Origin: Streptomyces sp. JHA26
Lineage (GTDB): Bacteria > Actinomycetota > Actinomycetes > Streptomycetales > Streptomycetaceae
Assembly (NCBI RefSeq): GCF_002005565.1
Contig: NZ_BDJC01000027.1
Coordinates: 31,342 to 95,341, forward strand
Direction: 5' to 3'
DNA length: 64,000 nucleotides
Positions 8,710 to 15,922 of this stretch are shown piece by piece; positions within the stretch are counted from its first letter, which is position 1, and each line of letters begins with the position of its first letter. Below the pieces are notes generated by a model. The model saw only the letters and a program-made list of their open reading frames with translations, searched no databases and was not told where the DNA came from. The translations under genes were made by a program, and so were the position numbers.

Positions 8710-9459
8710 TCAGCCGCCGGACGCCCCGCCGGCACGGAGCAGCGCCAGCAGCGGTTCGAGGGAGTCGACGACGGTGTCCGCGCCGGCGTCCCTCAGGGAC
8801 TCCGCCTTGCGTCCGTCGCGGGCGTAGCCGAGGAAGGGGACCCGGGCCAGCCGGGCGGCCTCGCAGTCCGCGGGGGAGTCGCCGATGAACAGGGAGGCGG
8901 ACGGAGCGGCCCCCATCGCGCCGAGGGCCCGGACGAGGGTGTGCGGATCGGGCTTGAGGAGCCTCAGCTCCCGGGTGCGGCCGTAGACGTGCGGGCCGAA
9001 GCAGGGCAACAGGCCGCGGCCGGCCAGGTAGGTGCGCGCGACCCGCGGGGAGTTGTTGGTGGCGACGGCCGGCCGGACGCCCACGGCCGTCCAGGTCCGG
9101 ATCAGCGGGTCGGCGTACGCGGTCGGCAGGGCGGAGGCGGTGGCCCGCAGTTCCTCCCGGGTGAGGCGTTCCTCCAGTTCCGCCACCAGGTCGCCGTCGG
9201 GATGCCGGCGGTCGACGGCGCGCAGGACCGCGTGCGGGTCCGGCGACTCCCGTTCCGCCTCGGTCAGCAGGTCGCCCAGTCCCCGTCCCCCGAGCCATGC
9301 GACGAGGCCGGCCGCCACCCGCTCCGCCGTGTGCCCGGCGAACAGGCGGCAGATCGGCCCGTCGAAGTCCCAGAGCACGAAGCGGGCGCCTCGCACCAGC
9401 CGCCCGAGGTTCTCCGTGTCCACCGCCACCGGCTCGGTCCGCGTCGTGTCAGAAGTCAC
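8710..9459 (-). CDS. devB: HAD-superfamily phosphatase, devB
   Basis: 249 residues. HAD motifs are all present: motif I WDFDGPI (nucleophile and general acid Asp), motif II ATNNSP, motif III Lys in LKPDPHTL and motif IV IGDSPADCEAA; an alpha-helical cap fills residues ~25-110. A soluble phosphatase acting on a small phosphorylated metabolite is expected. The GTG start shares one base with the TAG stop of the upstream GntR gene, so translation is coupled. In S. coelicolor devA is reported to form an operon with a downstream phosphatase/hydrolase gene devB; order and protein type match here. The link between phosphatase and development is not explained by the sequence. Confidence 0.85.
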   Translation of the reverse strand: MTSDTTRTEPVAVDTENLGRLVRGARFVLWDFDGPICRLFAGHTAERVAAGLVAWLGGRGLGDLLTEAERESPDPHAVLRAVDRRHPDGDLVAELEERLTREELRATASALPTAYADPLIRTWTAVGVRPAVATNNSPRVARTYLAGRGLLPCFGPHVYGRTRELRLLKPDPHTLVRALGAMGAAPSASLFIGDSPADCEAARLARVPFLGYARDGRKAESLRDAGADTVVDSLEPLLALLRAGGASGG

Positions 9460-10328
9460 TAGGAGAGTGTCATGTCCGTGGTGATGGTTTCCCAGAGGGC
9501 GTCGAACCACTTCTGGGATTCCCTCACGAACACCTCGTCCCGCTGCCCCGAGCGCTTCAGGAAGGAGAACAGCAGCGACTGGGAGCCGAGGGCGTCATAC
9601 ATCTCCAGCGTGCGGCTCTCGTACTCCTCCTCGCGCCGGGTGAGCATGTAGTAGCCGAGGAGCGCCTCCTCGGCGTTGAGCAGGTACAGCTTCACCGGCG
9701 GGGTGAAGGGCAGCGCGCGGAAGGCGATGCGCACGTCGACGCCGTGGGTGGACCGCACGGCGTGCAGGTTGTGCTGGAGGACGCGGGCCTGGGCGTTGCG
9801 CATCTGCAGCCAGCGCTGGTGGACCGGGTCGTCCTCCTCGTCCTCGACCAGGACGGGGAAGGCCAGCGAGATGTCCCGCGACGGCATCAGGAGGCGGAAC
9901 GCGATCGACTCCGGGCGGATGCGGCCCTCGTGGATCAGCCGGAGCGGCTCGCTGAGCGCCAGCATCAGCGTCTCCGAGGTGTGGCACACGACGTCCACCC
10001 GGACGTGGGGCACCGAGAACGCCTCCGCCAGCCGGGGGCCGAGCGCCACCATCGTCGGCTGCGGTTCGCCCCGGACCGGGGCGGGCTCGGCGATGCGGGG
10101 CGGGCTGCCCTTGCTGACGTTGGTGAGCAGGCCGTCCTCCTGGAGGGCCCGCAGGGCCTGGCGGACGGTGCCGCGCTCCACTTTGAACTCGTCGGCCAGC
10201 TCGGCCTGGGTGGGCAGGCGGTCGCCCGCCTTGAGGGCGCCCCCGCGGATCCGTTCCCGCAGGATGTCGGCGATCTCCTGGGACGAGAGCCTTCTGCTGC
10301 CGTTCACGGACACGTTCTCCTGAGTCAC
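9459..10328 (-). CDS. devA: GntR-family developmental regulator DevA
   Basis: 289 residues. N-terminal winged HTH (about 15-80: IADILRERIRGGALKAGDRLPTQAELADEFKVERGTVRQALRALQ) plus a large C-terminal domain without the usual FadR or HutC signature (conserved block THGVDVRIAFRALPFTPPVKLYLLN). The closely similar DevE-like paralogue lies 400 bases upstream, as in the devA/devE pair described in S. coelicolor, where loss of devA gives short aerial hyphae. Start GTG 10328: the minus strand has TAGCGT six bases before it, so the mRNA is leaderless. It shares its upstream region with a divergent 62-aa hydrophobic protein gene; palindromes there are likely autoregulatory sites. Confidence 0.88.
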   Translation of the reverse strand: MTQENVSVNGSRRLSSQEIADILRERIRGGALKAGDRLPTQAELADEFKVERGTVRQALRALQEDGLLTNVSKGSPPRIAEPAPVRGEPQPTMVALGPRLAEAFSVPHVRVDVVCHTSETLMLALSEPLRLIHEGRIRPESIAFRLLMPSRDISLAFPVLVEDEEDDPVHQRWLQMRNAQARVLQHNLHAVRSTHGVDVRIAFRALPFTPPVKLYLLNAEEALLGYYMLTRREEEYESRTLEMYDALGSQSLLFSFLKRSGQRDEVFVRESQKWFDALWETITTDMTLS

Positions 10329-10339
10329 GACCAGACGCT

Positions 10340-10368
10340 ACAACTCCGACCTACCTAACGGGAGTTGT
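10340..10368. promoter_or_regulatory. inverted repeat overlapping devA promoter
   Basis: ACAACTCC (10340-10347) and GGAGTTGT (10361-10368) form an 8-bp inverted repeat separated by 13 bases, directly upstream of the devA -10 box. The half-site (CAACT/AGTTG) is the same as in the 17-bp palindrome at 10415-10431, so this is probably a second, wider-spaced binding site. Confidence 0.5.
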
Positions 10369-10414
10369 TTGAAACTTGTTTACAACTACTAGCCAAGTGG
10401 GGACAACATAGGCA

Positions 10415-10431
10415 GAGTTGGTTGCCAACTC
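10415..10431. promoter_or_regulatory. candidate DevA-type operator
   Basis: GAGTTGG-TTG-CCAACTC, a 7+3+7 perfect palindrome between devA and the divergent small-protein gene. The same AGTTGG-NTG-CCAACT core recurs at 11734-11748 in the equivalent position of the devE module. Conservation across a gene duplication argues that the GntR paralogues bind it. Confidence 0.65.
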
Positions 10432-10503
10432 CCCTGAGTTTCCTCGAGTTTGTCCAAGTTGGTGGAAGTCTCACTTCCCGCAACCTCCGAAGGGGGAAAG
10501 ACC

Positions 10504-10692
10504 ATGCCCGTCCTCGCCCTCGTCTCCGCGGTCCTCGTGGTCGCCTTCGAGCAGGTCGTCCAGTGGAAGTACGGCGCCACCGGAGTCGTCGGCCTGCTCC
10601 TGCTCACCATCGGCCTCAAGGCCAAGAGCCCCTCCGTCAGCTCCGTCGGTGCGGTGGTGCTGGCCCTGCTGGTCGCGGGGCCCGCCCTGTGA
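10504..10692 (+). CDS. 62-aa hydrophobic small protein divergent from devA
   Basis: Start ATG 10504 follows GAAGGGGGAAAG. The 62-residue product is mostly hydrophobic (three short segments, about 3-17, 24-38 and 47-61) with a conserved polar middle FEQVVQWKYG and IGLKAK. A clear paralogue (61 aa) sits divergent from devE at 11843. The FEQ(V/L)VQW(K/R)YG, IG(L/I)KAK and VGAV blocks are shared by eye. No known family is recognised. Pairing of each copy with a GntR gene suggests a membrane micropeptide controlled by DevA/DevE, which is an inference. Convergent with devE. Confidence 0.8.
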   Translation: MPVLALVSAVLVVAFEQVVQWKYGATGVVGLLLLTIGLKAKSPSVSSVGAVVLALLVAGPAL

Positions 10693-10740
10693 GGGGCCGG
10701 TCCCCGGATCCGCCCGGGGGACACCGGACGCGGGAGGCGG

Positions 10741-11646
10741 TCAGTCCGTGAGCACCAGCTCCGAACTGATCGTCTCCCACAGCGCGTCGAACCACAGCTG
10801 CGACTGCCGCACGAACGCCGTGTCCCGCGGCCCCGCCCCCTGCGCGAAGGCGAACAGCGTCGAGCGGGTGCCCTCGGCGTCGTACACCTCCACCCGCTCC
10901 TCGCCGACCTGCTCCTCGCGCCGGGTGAGCGTGTAGTGGGCGAAGAGCGCCTCCGTGCCGTTGAGCAGGTACAGCTTCACCGGCGGGGTGAGGGGCAGCG
11001 CACGGAAGGAGACGCTCACGTCGATGCCGTGCGTGGCACGCAGCGACAGCAGGGTGTGCCGGAGCACCTGCCCCTGGGCGTTGCGCACGGCCAGCCACCG
11101 CTCGCGCACCGGGCCGGCGTGGTCGCGGCCCGCCACCGGCACCGGGAAGGCCGGGCCGACGTCCCGGTCCGGCAGCAGGACCCGGACGTCGATCTTGGCC
11201 GGTTTCCGGCGCCCGGTGTGGATCTGGCGCAGCGGTTCGCCGATGGCGAGGGTGAGGGAGGCCGCGGTCAGGCACAGCGCGTCGATCCTGACGTGCGGGA
11301 CGGCGAAGGCGTCCGCGATCCGCGGGGCGAGGGCCACCGTGGTCGGCTGCGGCAGCACGTCGGACCCGGTCGGGGCCGTGCCGGGGTCGGGCGCGACGGT
11401 CGCCGGGCTCCCCTTGGACACGTTGGTGAGCAGACGCTCCGACTGCAGGATGCGCAGGGCCTGGCGCACCGTGCCGCGCTCCACGCCGAACTCGTCGGCC
11501 AACTGGGCCTGCGTGGGCATGCGCTGGCCCGATCGCAACGCCCCGGACCTGATCCGGGCGCGCAGTTGGTCGGCCACCTCGCGATGGGTTCTCGCACGCT
11601 CCTGCGGCTTCTTCCGTCCGTTGACGGAGACGTGTTCCCGCTCCAC
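10741..11646 (-). CDS. devE: GntR-family regulator DevE (DevA paralogue)
   Basis: 301 residues. Winged HTH at about 20-85 (VADQLRARIRSGALRSGQRMPTQAQLADEFGVERGTVRQALRILQ) and the same C-terminal domain as DevA, with THGIDVSVSFRALPLTPPVKLYLLN. The N-termini also align (EHVSVNG versus ENVSVNG), so the two genes are paralogues from a tandem duplication. In S. coelicolor the duplicate is called devE and has a distinct developmental role. Start GTG 11646 has TAGTGT six bases upstream on the minus strand: leaderless like devA. Unlike devA there is no phosphatase gene behind it; the gene ends against the first small hydrophobic gene. Confidence 0.86.
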   Translation of the reverse strand: MEREHVSVNGRKKPQERARTHREVADQLRARIRSGALRSGQRMPTQAQLADEFGVERGTVRQALRILQSERLLTNVSKGSPATVAPDPGTAPTGSDVLPQPTTVALAPRIADAFAVPHVRIDALCLTAASLTLAIGEPLRQIHTGRRKPAKIDVRVLLPDRDVGPAFPVPVAGRDHAGPVRERWLAVRNAQGQVLRHTLLSLRATHGIDVSVSFRALPLTPPVKLYLLNGTEALFAHYTLTRREEQVGEERVEVYDAEGTRSTLFAFAQGAGPRDTAFVRQSQLWFDALWETISSELVLTD

Positions 11647-11733
11647 GACCGAACACTACAACTTCCCGCCATCTTTCGGCAGTTCACGGAAAGCTGGTTA
11701 TGAGTCGCTCCCAAGCGGAGATAACTGAAGAGA

Positions 11734-11748
11734 AGTTGGCTGCCAACT
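11734..11748. promoter_or_regulatory. candidate DevE-type operator
   Basis: AGTTGG-CTG-CCAACT, 6+3+6 palindrome, differing from the devA-side site only in the centre. It lies about 90 bases upstream of devE and about 95 upstream of the small-protein start, mirroring the layout of the devA module. Confidence 0.65.
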
Positions 11749-11842
11749 CGGGCAACGTGGTCGGCTCCCCACAAGGGTTGGCCACCACGGTGACAGCAGA
11801 AGGGGGCGCGTCCCGTCCGGGACGGCCCGAAGGGGGACCGCC

Positions 11843-12028
11843 ATGCCGCTCATCGCCATCGTCGTCGCCGCTCTGGCCATCGGGTTCGAGCAGCTGGTGC
11901 AGTGGAGGTACGGGCCGATGGGGATCATCGCGTTCGTCGCCCTGTCCATCGGCATCAAGGCGAAGAACACCGCGATCGGCGGTGTGGGTGCGGTGATCCT
12001 CGTGATGCTGCTCGCCCAGTCCGGCTGA
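11843..12028 (+). CDS. 61-aa hydrophobic small protein divergent from devE
   Basis: Start ATG 11843 with ribosome site GAAGGGGGACC. The 61-residue product is a paralogue of the protein at 10504-10692, sharing MP, FEQ-VQW-YG, IG-KAK and VGAV positions and the same hydrophobic pattern. Two or three membrane segments. Function unknown. The whole unit (GntR gene, palindrome, divergent micropeptide) is present twice in tandem, which supports a functional link. A nested hairpin terminator follows the stop. Confidence 0.8.
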   Translation: MPLIAIVVAALAIGFEQLVQWRYGPMGIIAFVALSIGIKAKNTAIGGVGAVILVMLLAQSG

Positions 12029-12039
12029 ACCGGCGCACC

Positions 12040-12084
12040 GCTGTCCGGGCTCCTCTCCGGAGGGGAGCCGGGAGTCCGGACAGC
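12040..12084 (+). terminator. nested hairpin terminator
   Basis: Outer stem GCTGTCCGG (12040-12048) with CCGGACAGC (12076-12084); an inner stem GGCTCC...GGAGCC-type pairing fills the loop. Located 12 bases after the small protein's stop, no U-tract. Confidence 0.6.
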
Positions 12085-12174
12085 CGGTCGGCACCACCGC
12101 ACGACCACCACGGCCGAGGAGCGCTGACTACGGACAGCGCGCCTTCGTCCCGTCACCGGCAGAAGGGAGCGTCC

Positions 12175-13467
12175 TCAGAACAGGTCCGGGCACCAAGGAC
12201 GCCTGGACGTACGCAGCAGGGCGTCGGCCAGCCGGGCGGCGCCCGCTCGTTCCTCCTGGATCCGCCCGAGCGCCGCCAGCCGCACGGCCGACTCGTCACC
12301 CAGCCACAACGCCGCCAGCTCGCCGACGTCGAGCACCAGCGCGGCGCTCTCGGTGGTCGGCGTGCAGGACGCCCCCGCCTCCGACGCCTCCAGCCGCCAC
12401 CGCCCGCCGGTCAGCCCTCCCCCGCTCCCGGCCGCGCTCGAGCGGGGGGACCCCCACCCGTCCACGACCTCCAGCACCAGCGCCCCCTCGGCACCGTACG
12501 TGCGCGCTTCCAACGCCCGCACGACGTCCAGGATCCGCACCCACAGCCAGTCCGCCTGCGTGACGATCCTGGCGGCGCGCGGGTCCGGCAGCAGGTGCGG
12601 GAGCAGGTCGTCGGGGGCCCGCCAGCCGCTCTTCACCGTGGTGATCCAGTCGATCGAGCACAGGTACCGCCACAGCGCCCGCTCGGCGGCCGGGGTCACG
12701 CCGATCAGCCAGTCGACGGTGGCCGTGTTCAGCGGCTGCTTGGCGTCCCCCCACCTCTCGTCCGCCCGGTAGCAGACCATGCCCTCGACCTCGCCGTCCG
12801 CCGAGCGGTACACGGCGTAGAAGGGCTCGGTCCACGGGGTTCCCCTCATGTTCACCACCCCCGTGCGCACCTGCCACCACAGGTCGGTCCGGCTCACCGC
12901 GCCGGGCTGCCTCCGGCGCAGCCGCTCGTGCAGCTCGGGGCCCAGCTTGCGGACGTCCTCGCCGTCCACGAGGTCGATCCGGCCGCCGTCGTCCGGAGCC
13001 GCCCAGCGCGGGTCGAGACCGGCGCGGGGCACGTCGACGGCCCACTCGGCCAGGGTGGTGGCGGGGCCGAAGCCGTAGCGGCCGTAGATCCGGTACTCCG
13101 CCGCGATCAGCGTCGCGACGACGTCCCCGCGTTCCTTCGCCGCCGCCAGGTCCTGCGCCATCATGCGGGTGAGCAGGCCGCGGCGGCGGTGGGTCGGGCT
13201 GACGGTGACGTTGGAGACGGCGTCGGCCGCCACCGGCGCCCCGCCGACGGCGGTGACCTCCTGGTCGAAGGAACGGAAGGTCGCCACGCAGCGGCCGCCG
13301 TCGAAGGCGCCGAGGAGCCGGCCGGGGACGAACTCGCGGCGGCGGGCCTCCAGCTGCTCCGCACCGACGGCGGGCGACTGCAGGAAACCGGTTTTCAGGG
13401 CGCGGGTCCAGTCGGGGAACTCGGCCTCGGTGATGGGACGTACGTCGATGTCGGTGTGGCGGGTCAT
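12175..13467 (-). CDS. Eis-like GNAT N-acetyltransferase
   Basis: 430 residues with the layout of the Eis/YitI family: an N-terminal GNAT domain with the acetyl-CoA loop VSPTHRRRGLLTRMM (about 100-115), a central GNAT-like domain, and a C-terminal SCP-like domain (about 320-425: LVLDVGELAALWLG). Eis enzymes acetylate amines, including aminoglycosides, with broad specificity; the natural substrate is unknown. The C-terminal carboxylate used in catalysis is Phe-COOH here (…CPDLF), matching the family. Start ATG 13467 was chosen because minus-strand TACGGT lies 6 nt before it (leaderless). The in-frame extension upstream encodes only a tandem repeat and is rejected. Confidence 0.85.
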   Translation of the reverse strand: MTRHTDIDVRPITEAEFPDWTRALKTGFLQSPAVGAEQLEARRREFVPGRLLGAFDGGRCVATFRSFDQEVTAVGGAPVAADAVSNVTVSPTHRRRGLLTRMMAQDLAAAKERGDVVATLIAAEYRIYGRYGFGPATTLAEWAVDVPRAGLDPRWAAPDDGGRIDLVDGEDVRKLGPELHERLRRRQPGAVSRTDLWWQVRTGVVNMRGTPWTEPFYAVYRSADGEVEGMVCYRADERWGDAKQPLNTATVDWLIGVTPAAERALWRYLCSIDWITTVKSGWRAPDDLLPHLLPDPRAARIVTQADWLWVRILDVVRALEARTYGAEGALVLEVVDGWGSPRSSAAGSGGGLTGGRWRLEASEAGASCTPTTESAALVLDVGELAALWLGDESAVRLAALGRIQEERAGAARLADALLRTSRRPWCPDLF

Positions 13468-13516
13468 GCGCTCACCGTAGGTCGGCGACCGCACCGGCGT
13501 CGTGGGGATTTGCCGG

Positions 13517-13577
13517 CCCCGCGACACCGCGCCCCGCGACACAGCGCCCCGCGACACAGCGACGCCGCGACACCGCG
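13517..13577. repeat. 15-bp tandem repeat, four copies
   Basis: CCCCGCGACACCGCG at 13517-13531, then two copies with A for C (13532-13546, 13547-13561) and one degenerate copy (13562-13577). It lies between the divergent-side start of the Eis-like gene and the end of the asparaginase gene. It is intergenic once the leaderless start is accepted; a likely hypervariable locus between strains. Confidence 0.8.
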
Positions 13578-13594
13578 CCCCCCGCGCCCCGGCG

Positions 13595-14578
13595 TCAGAA
13601 GGCCGCCCGGATCTCCCCCACCTCGTGTCCGCCGCCCAGCAGCGGGGCGCGGCCGATGCGCTCGACCACCGGCGCGTCCACGCCCAGCAGCGTCAGCGCG
13701 CGGGCCAGCACCGGACCCAGCGCCCGGCTCGCCCCGTCCTCCACCTTGAAGGCCAGCGCGCGGCCGTCCGGCAGGGCCACCGCCTGCACGGCCTCCGCGC
13801 CCATCTTGGAGAGCGTGCCGGGCACCTCGCGCATCAGCCAGGTGTCGGCGCGGCGGGTGCCGGCGACGTACTCGGGGTGGGCGCGCATCGCGTCGGCGAC
13901 CCGGCGCTCGGCGGTGCCGGGCTCGGCGGCCACGAAGCAGCGGAAGGCGCGGGCCAGCCCGACCAGGCTGATCGCCATCAGCGGCGCCCCGCACCCGTCC
14001 GTGCCGACGGCGGCGACCGGCTCGCCCGCCGCGTCCTCCACGACCCGGTGGATGAGCCGCTGGAGCGGGTGGTCCGCGTCGAGGTAGGTCTCCAGCGGCC
14101 AGCCCCGCTCGGCGCAGACGGCCAGCATCGCCGTGTGCTTGCCGGAGCAGTTCATGGTGATCCGGTCGGGCCCCGCGCCCGACGCCAGGTAGGTGTCCCG
14201 CTCCTCCGGGTCCAGCGGCAGGTCGGGCGGGCACTGGAGCAGCGCCGGGTCGAGGCCGTACTCGTCGAGCATCTTGCGGACCAGGTCGCGGTGGAAGGGC
14301 TCCCCGGAGTGGCTCGCCGCGGCCAGCGCCAGCCGCTCCTCGGCGAGGTCCAGGCCGGCCCGCAGCACGCCGGCCGCCTGCATCGGCTTGTTGGAGGAGC
14401 GCGGGAAGACCGGGGCCGTCACGTCCCCGAGCGCCAGCTCCACCGCTCCGTCGGCGGCCAGGACGACCAGGCTGCCCCGGTGCCGCCCCTCGACGAAACC
14501 GGACCGGACGACCTCGGCGAGGACGGGCGGTACGGCGGGCGAGAGGGCGGACGTGGGCGCGGACGGGGACGCGGGCAT
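13595..14578 (-). CDS. asparaginase, R. etli AnsA/ReAV-like type (PF06089)
   Basis: 327 residues, about the normal family length. The family is unrelated to E. coli asparaginases and resembles serine beta-lactamase-like folds. Visible motifs: Ser61-x-x-Lys64 (RSSNKPMQ), SHSGE at 89-93, Cys144-x-x-Lys147 in NCSGKHTAML and Cys196 in GTDGCGAP. In the Rhizobium enzyme the matching Ser-x-x-Lys pair catalyses hydrolysis and the two Cys plus Lys bind zinc, so this protein keeps the whole active site. It should hydrolyse L-asparagine to aspartate and ammonia in the cytoplasm. Start ATG 14578 follows GGAAGGCC. Same strand as rsiG, ~90 bases downstream. Confidence 0.88.
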   Translation of the reverse strand: MPASPSAPTSALSPAVPPVLAEVVRSGFVEGRHRGSLVVLAADGAVELALGDVTAPVFPRSSNKPMQAAGVLRAGLDLAEERLALAAASHSGEPFHRDLVRKMLDEYGLDPALLQCPPDLPLDPEERDTYLASGAGPDRITMNCSGKHTAMLAVCAERGWPLETYLDADHPLQRLIHRVVEDAAGEPVAAVGTDGCGAPLMAISLVGLARAFRCFVAAEPGTAERRVADAMRAHPEYVAGTRRADTWLMREVPGTLSKMGAEAVQAVALPDGRALAFKVEDGASRALGPVLARALTLLGVDAPVVERIGRAPLLGGGHEVGEIRAAF

Positions 14579-14671
14579 CGGCGGTGGCCTTCCGGACGGG
14601 TGACCCGCCGCCGTGACGTCCCGGGTTCACCGGGCCCTGCGGAGAGCGGCTGGAGGAGGCCGCTCCCGGCG

Positions 14672-15310
14672 TCACACGAGCAGGTCGTCGACTTGTGCTT
14701 CCCCTTCACGGTACCGGCGTGCGATCTCGGCGCTGCAGCCGTCGGCCGTCCGCTGCAGCCGCTGCCGCCGCCGGGAGACCTGCTGCTCGTAGTGCACGAG
14801 GCGGCCCATCGCGGCGTTCAGCTCCGGGTCGGTGCGGGCCGTCAGGTCGGACAGCTCCACCTCGCCGAGCATCTCCGCGGCCAGTCTCCGCCCCTCCGCG
14901 CTGCGCGGTGTGCCCAGCGTCACATGGCGTGCGGAGGACCGCTGCCGGGCCGGCGCGTCGGTCAGGATCTCCGACAGCCGCTCCACGACGGACGCCTCGG
15001 ACGCCTCGGACACCGCCGTGTCCGGGTCCACCGCGGACGTCGGCCCCCGCCGCGCCAGCTCCGCCCGCAGGATGTCGATCCGCCCCTGCAGCAGCCGCCG
15101 GACGTAACTGAGGTCGGCCTCCTCGCGCTGGGCGTCCCGGCGCAGGGTGCGCAGCTCGGGCAGGCTCAGCACGAACAGGTCGTCCTCCGGCGGGTCCACG
15201 GGCAGCCCCGGGCTGTCCGTGCGCTGCACGGGCGGCCGGAGCGGCTCGAGGCCCCCCGGGTGGGCCGACGTGACAGTCCCAGACGGCTGCCCCGTGCTCG
15301 GTGTGCTCAT
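14672..15310 (-). CDS. rsiG: c-di-GMP-armed anti-sigma factor RsiG
   Basis: 212 residues. Two copies of the c-di-GMP signature E-x3-S-x2-R-x3-Q-x3-D are present, one in each of two long helices: Glu64, Ser68, Arg71, Gln75, Asp79 and Glu175, Ser179, Arg182, Gln186, Asp190. This twin motif is the hallmark of Streptomyces RsiG, which binds two c-di-GMP molecules and then sequesters the sporulation sigma factor WhiG. The region between the helices (85-150) and the first 45 residues look disordered. Start ATG 15310 follows GAGTGAG; an upstream in-frame ATG is less likely. whiG is not in the window. Loss of c-di-GMP would release WhiG and start sporulation. Confidence 0.92.
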   Translation of the reverse strand: MSTPSTGQPSGTVTSAHPGGLEPLRPPVQRTDSPGLPVDPPEDDLFVLSLPELRTLRRDAQREEADLSYVRRLLQGRIDILRAELARRGPTSAVDPDTAVSEASEASVVERLSEILTDAPARQRSSARHVTLGTPRSAEGRRLAAEMLGEVELSDLTARTDPELNAAMGRLVHYEQQVSRRRQRLQRTADGCSAEIARRYREGEAQVDDLLV

Positions 15311-15479
15311 CTCACTCAACCGTCCCCTCGACCGGCGTCTGGGAAGCATCGTGCCACCCCACGTGGCCGCTATGTGACCGAGTGCCCCCGATCGGCCCCA
15401 GATGGGGGGTTACGGAGCGAAAAGAAGCCCCGTACGGCCCGCCCGCCGGGCTCCTCGGGCGGCACGGCATCATGGCGGC

Positions 15480-15905
15480 ATGCGTGCGGTGGTGCAGAGA
15501 GTGGACGGTGCGAGCGTCGTCGTGGACGGCGAGACGGTGGGGGCGATCGACGGCGAGGGACTGTGCGTCCTGGTCGGCGTGACCCACGAGGACACCAAGG
15601 AGAAGGCGGCGCAGCTGGCCCGCAAGCTCTGGTCGGTGCGGATGCTGCACGACGAGAAGTCGTGCAGCGACGTCGACGCCCCGCTCCTGGTGATCAGCCA
15701 GTTCACCCTGTACGGCGACGCCCGCAAGGGCCGCCGCCCCACCTGGAACGCCGCCGCGCCCGGCGATGTCGCCGAGCCGCTCGTCGACGAGGTCGTCGCG
15801 CAGTTGCGCGCGCTGGGCGCGACCGTGGCGACGGGCCGCTTCGGCGCGGCGATGCGGGTGTCGCTGACGAACGACGGCCCGTTCACGGTCCTCGTGGAGG
15901 TCTGA
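15480..15905 (+). CDS. dtd: D-aminoacyl-tRNA deacylase Dtd
   Basis: 141 residues, standard DTD length. It hydrolyses D-aminoacyl-tRNA (and glycine mischarged on tRNA-Ala), protecting translation. Motifs: the catalytic SQFTLYGD (about 74-81), GRRPTWNAAAP, and near the C-terminus NDGPFTVLV with the cross-subunit Gly-Pro that gives chiral rejection (the usual residue after Pro is Val; here Phe). The start follows no clear ribosome site. Monocistronic, tail to tail with the YgfZ-like gene. Confidence 0.93.
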   Translation: MRAVVQRVDGASVVVDGETVGAIDGEGLCVLVGVTHEDTKEKAAQLARKLWSVRMLHDEKSCSDVDAPLLVISQFTLYGDARKGRRPTWNAAAPGDVAEPLVDEVVAQLRALGATVATGRFGAAMRVSLTNDGPFTVLVEV

Positions 15906-15922
15906 GCCCCGCCTTCAGGGCA

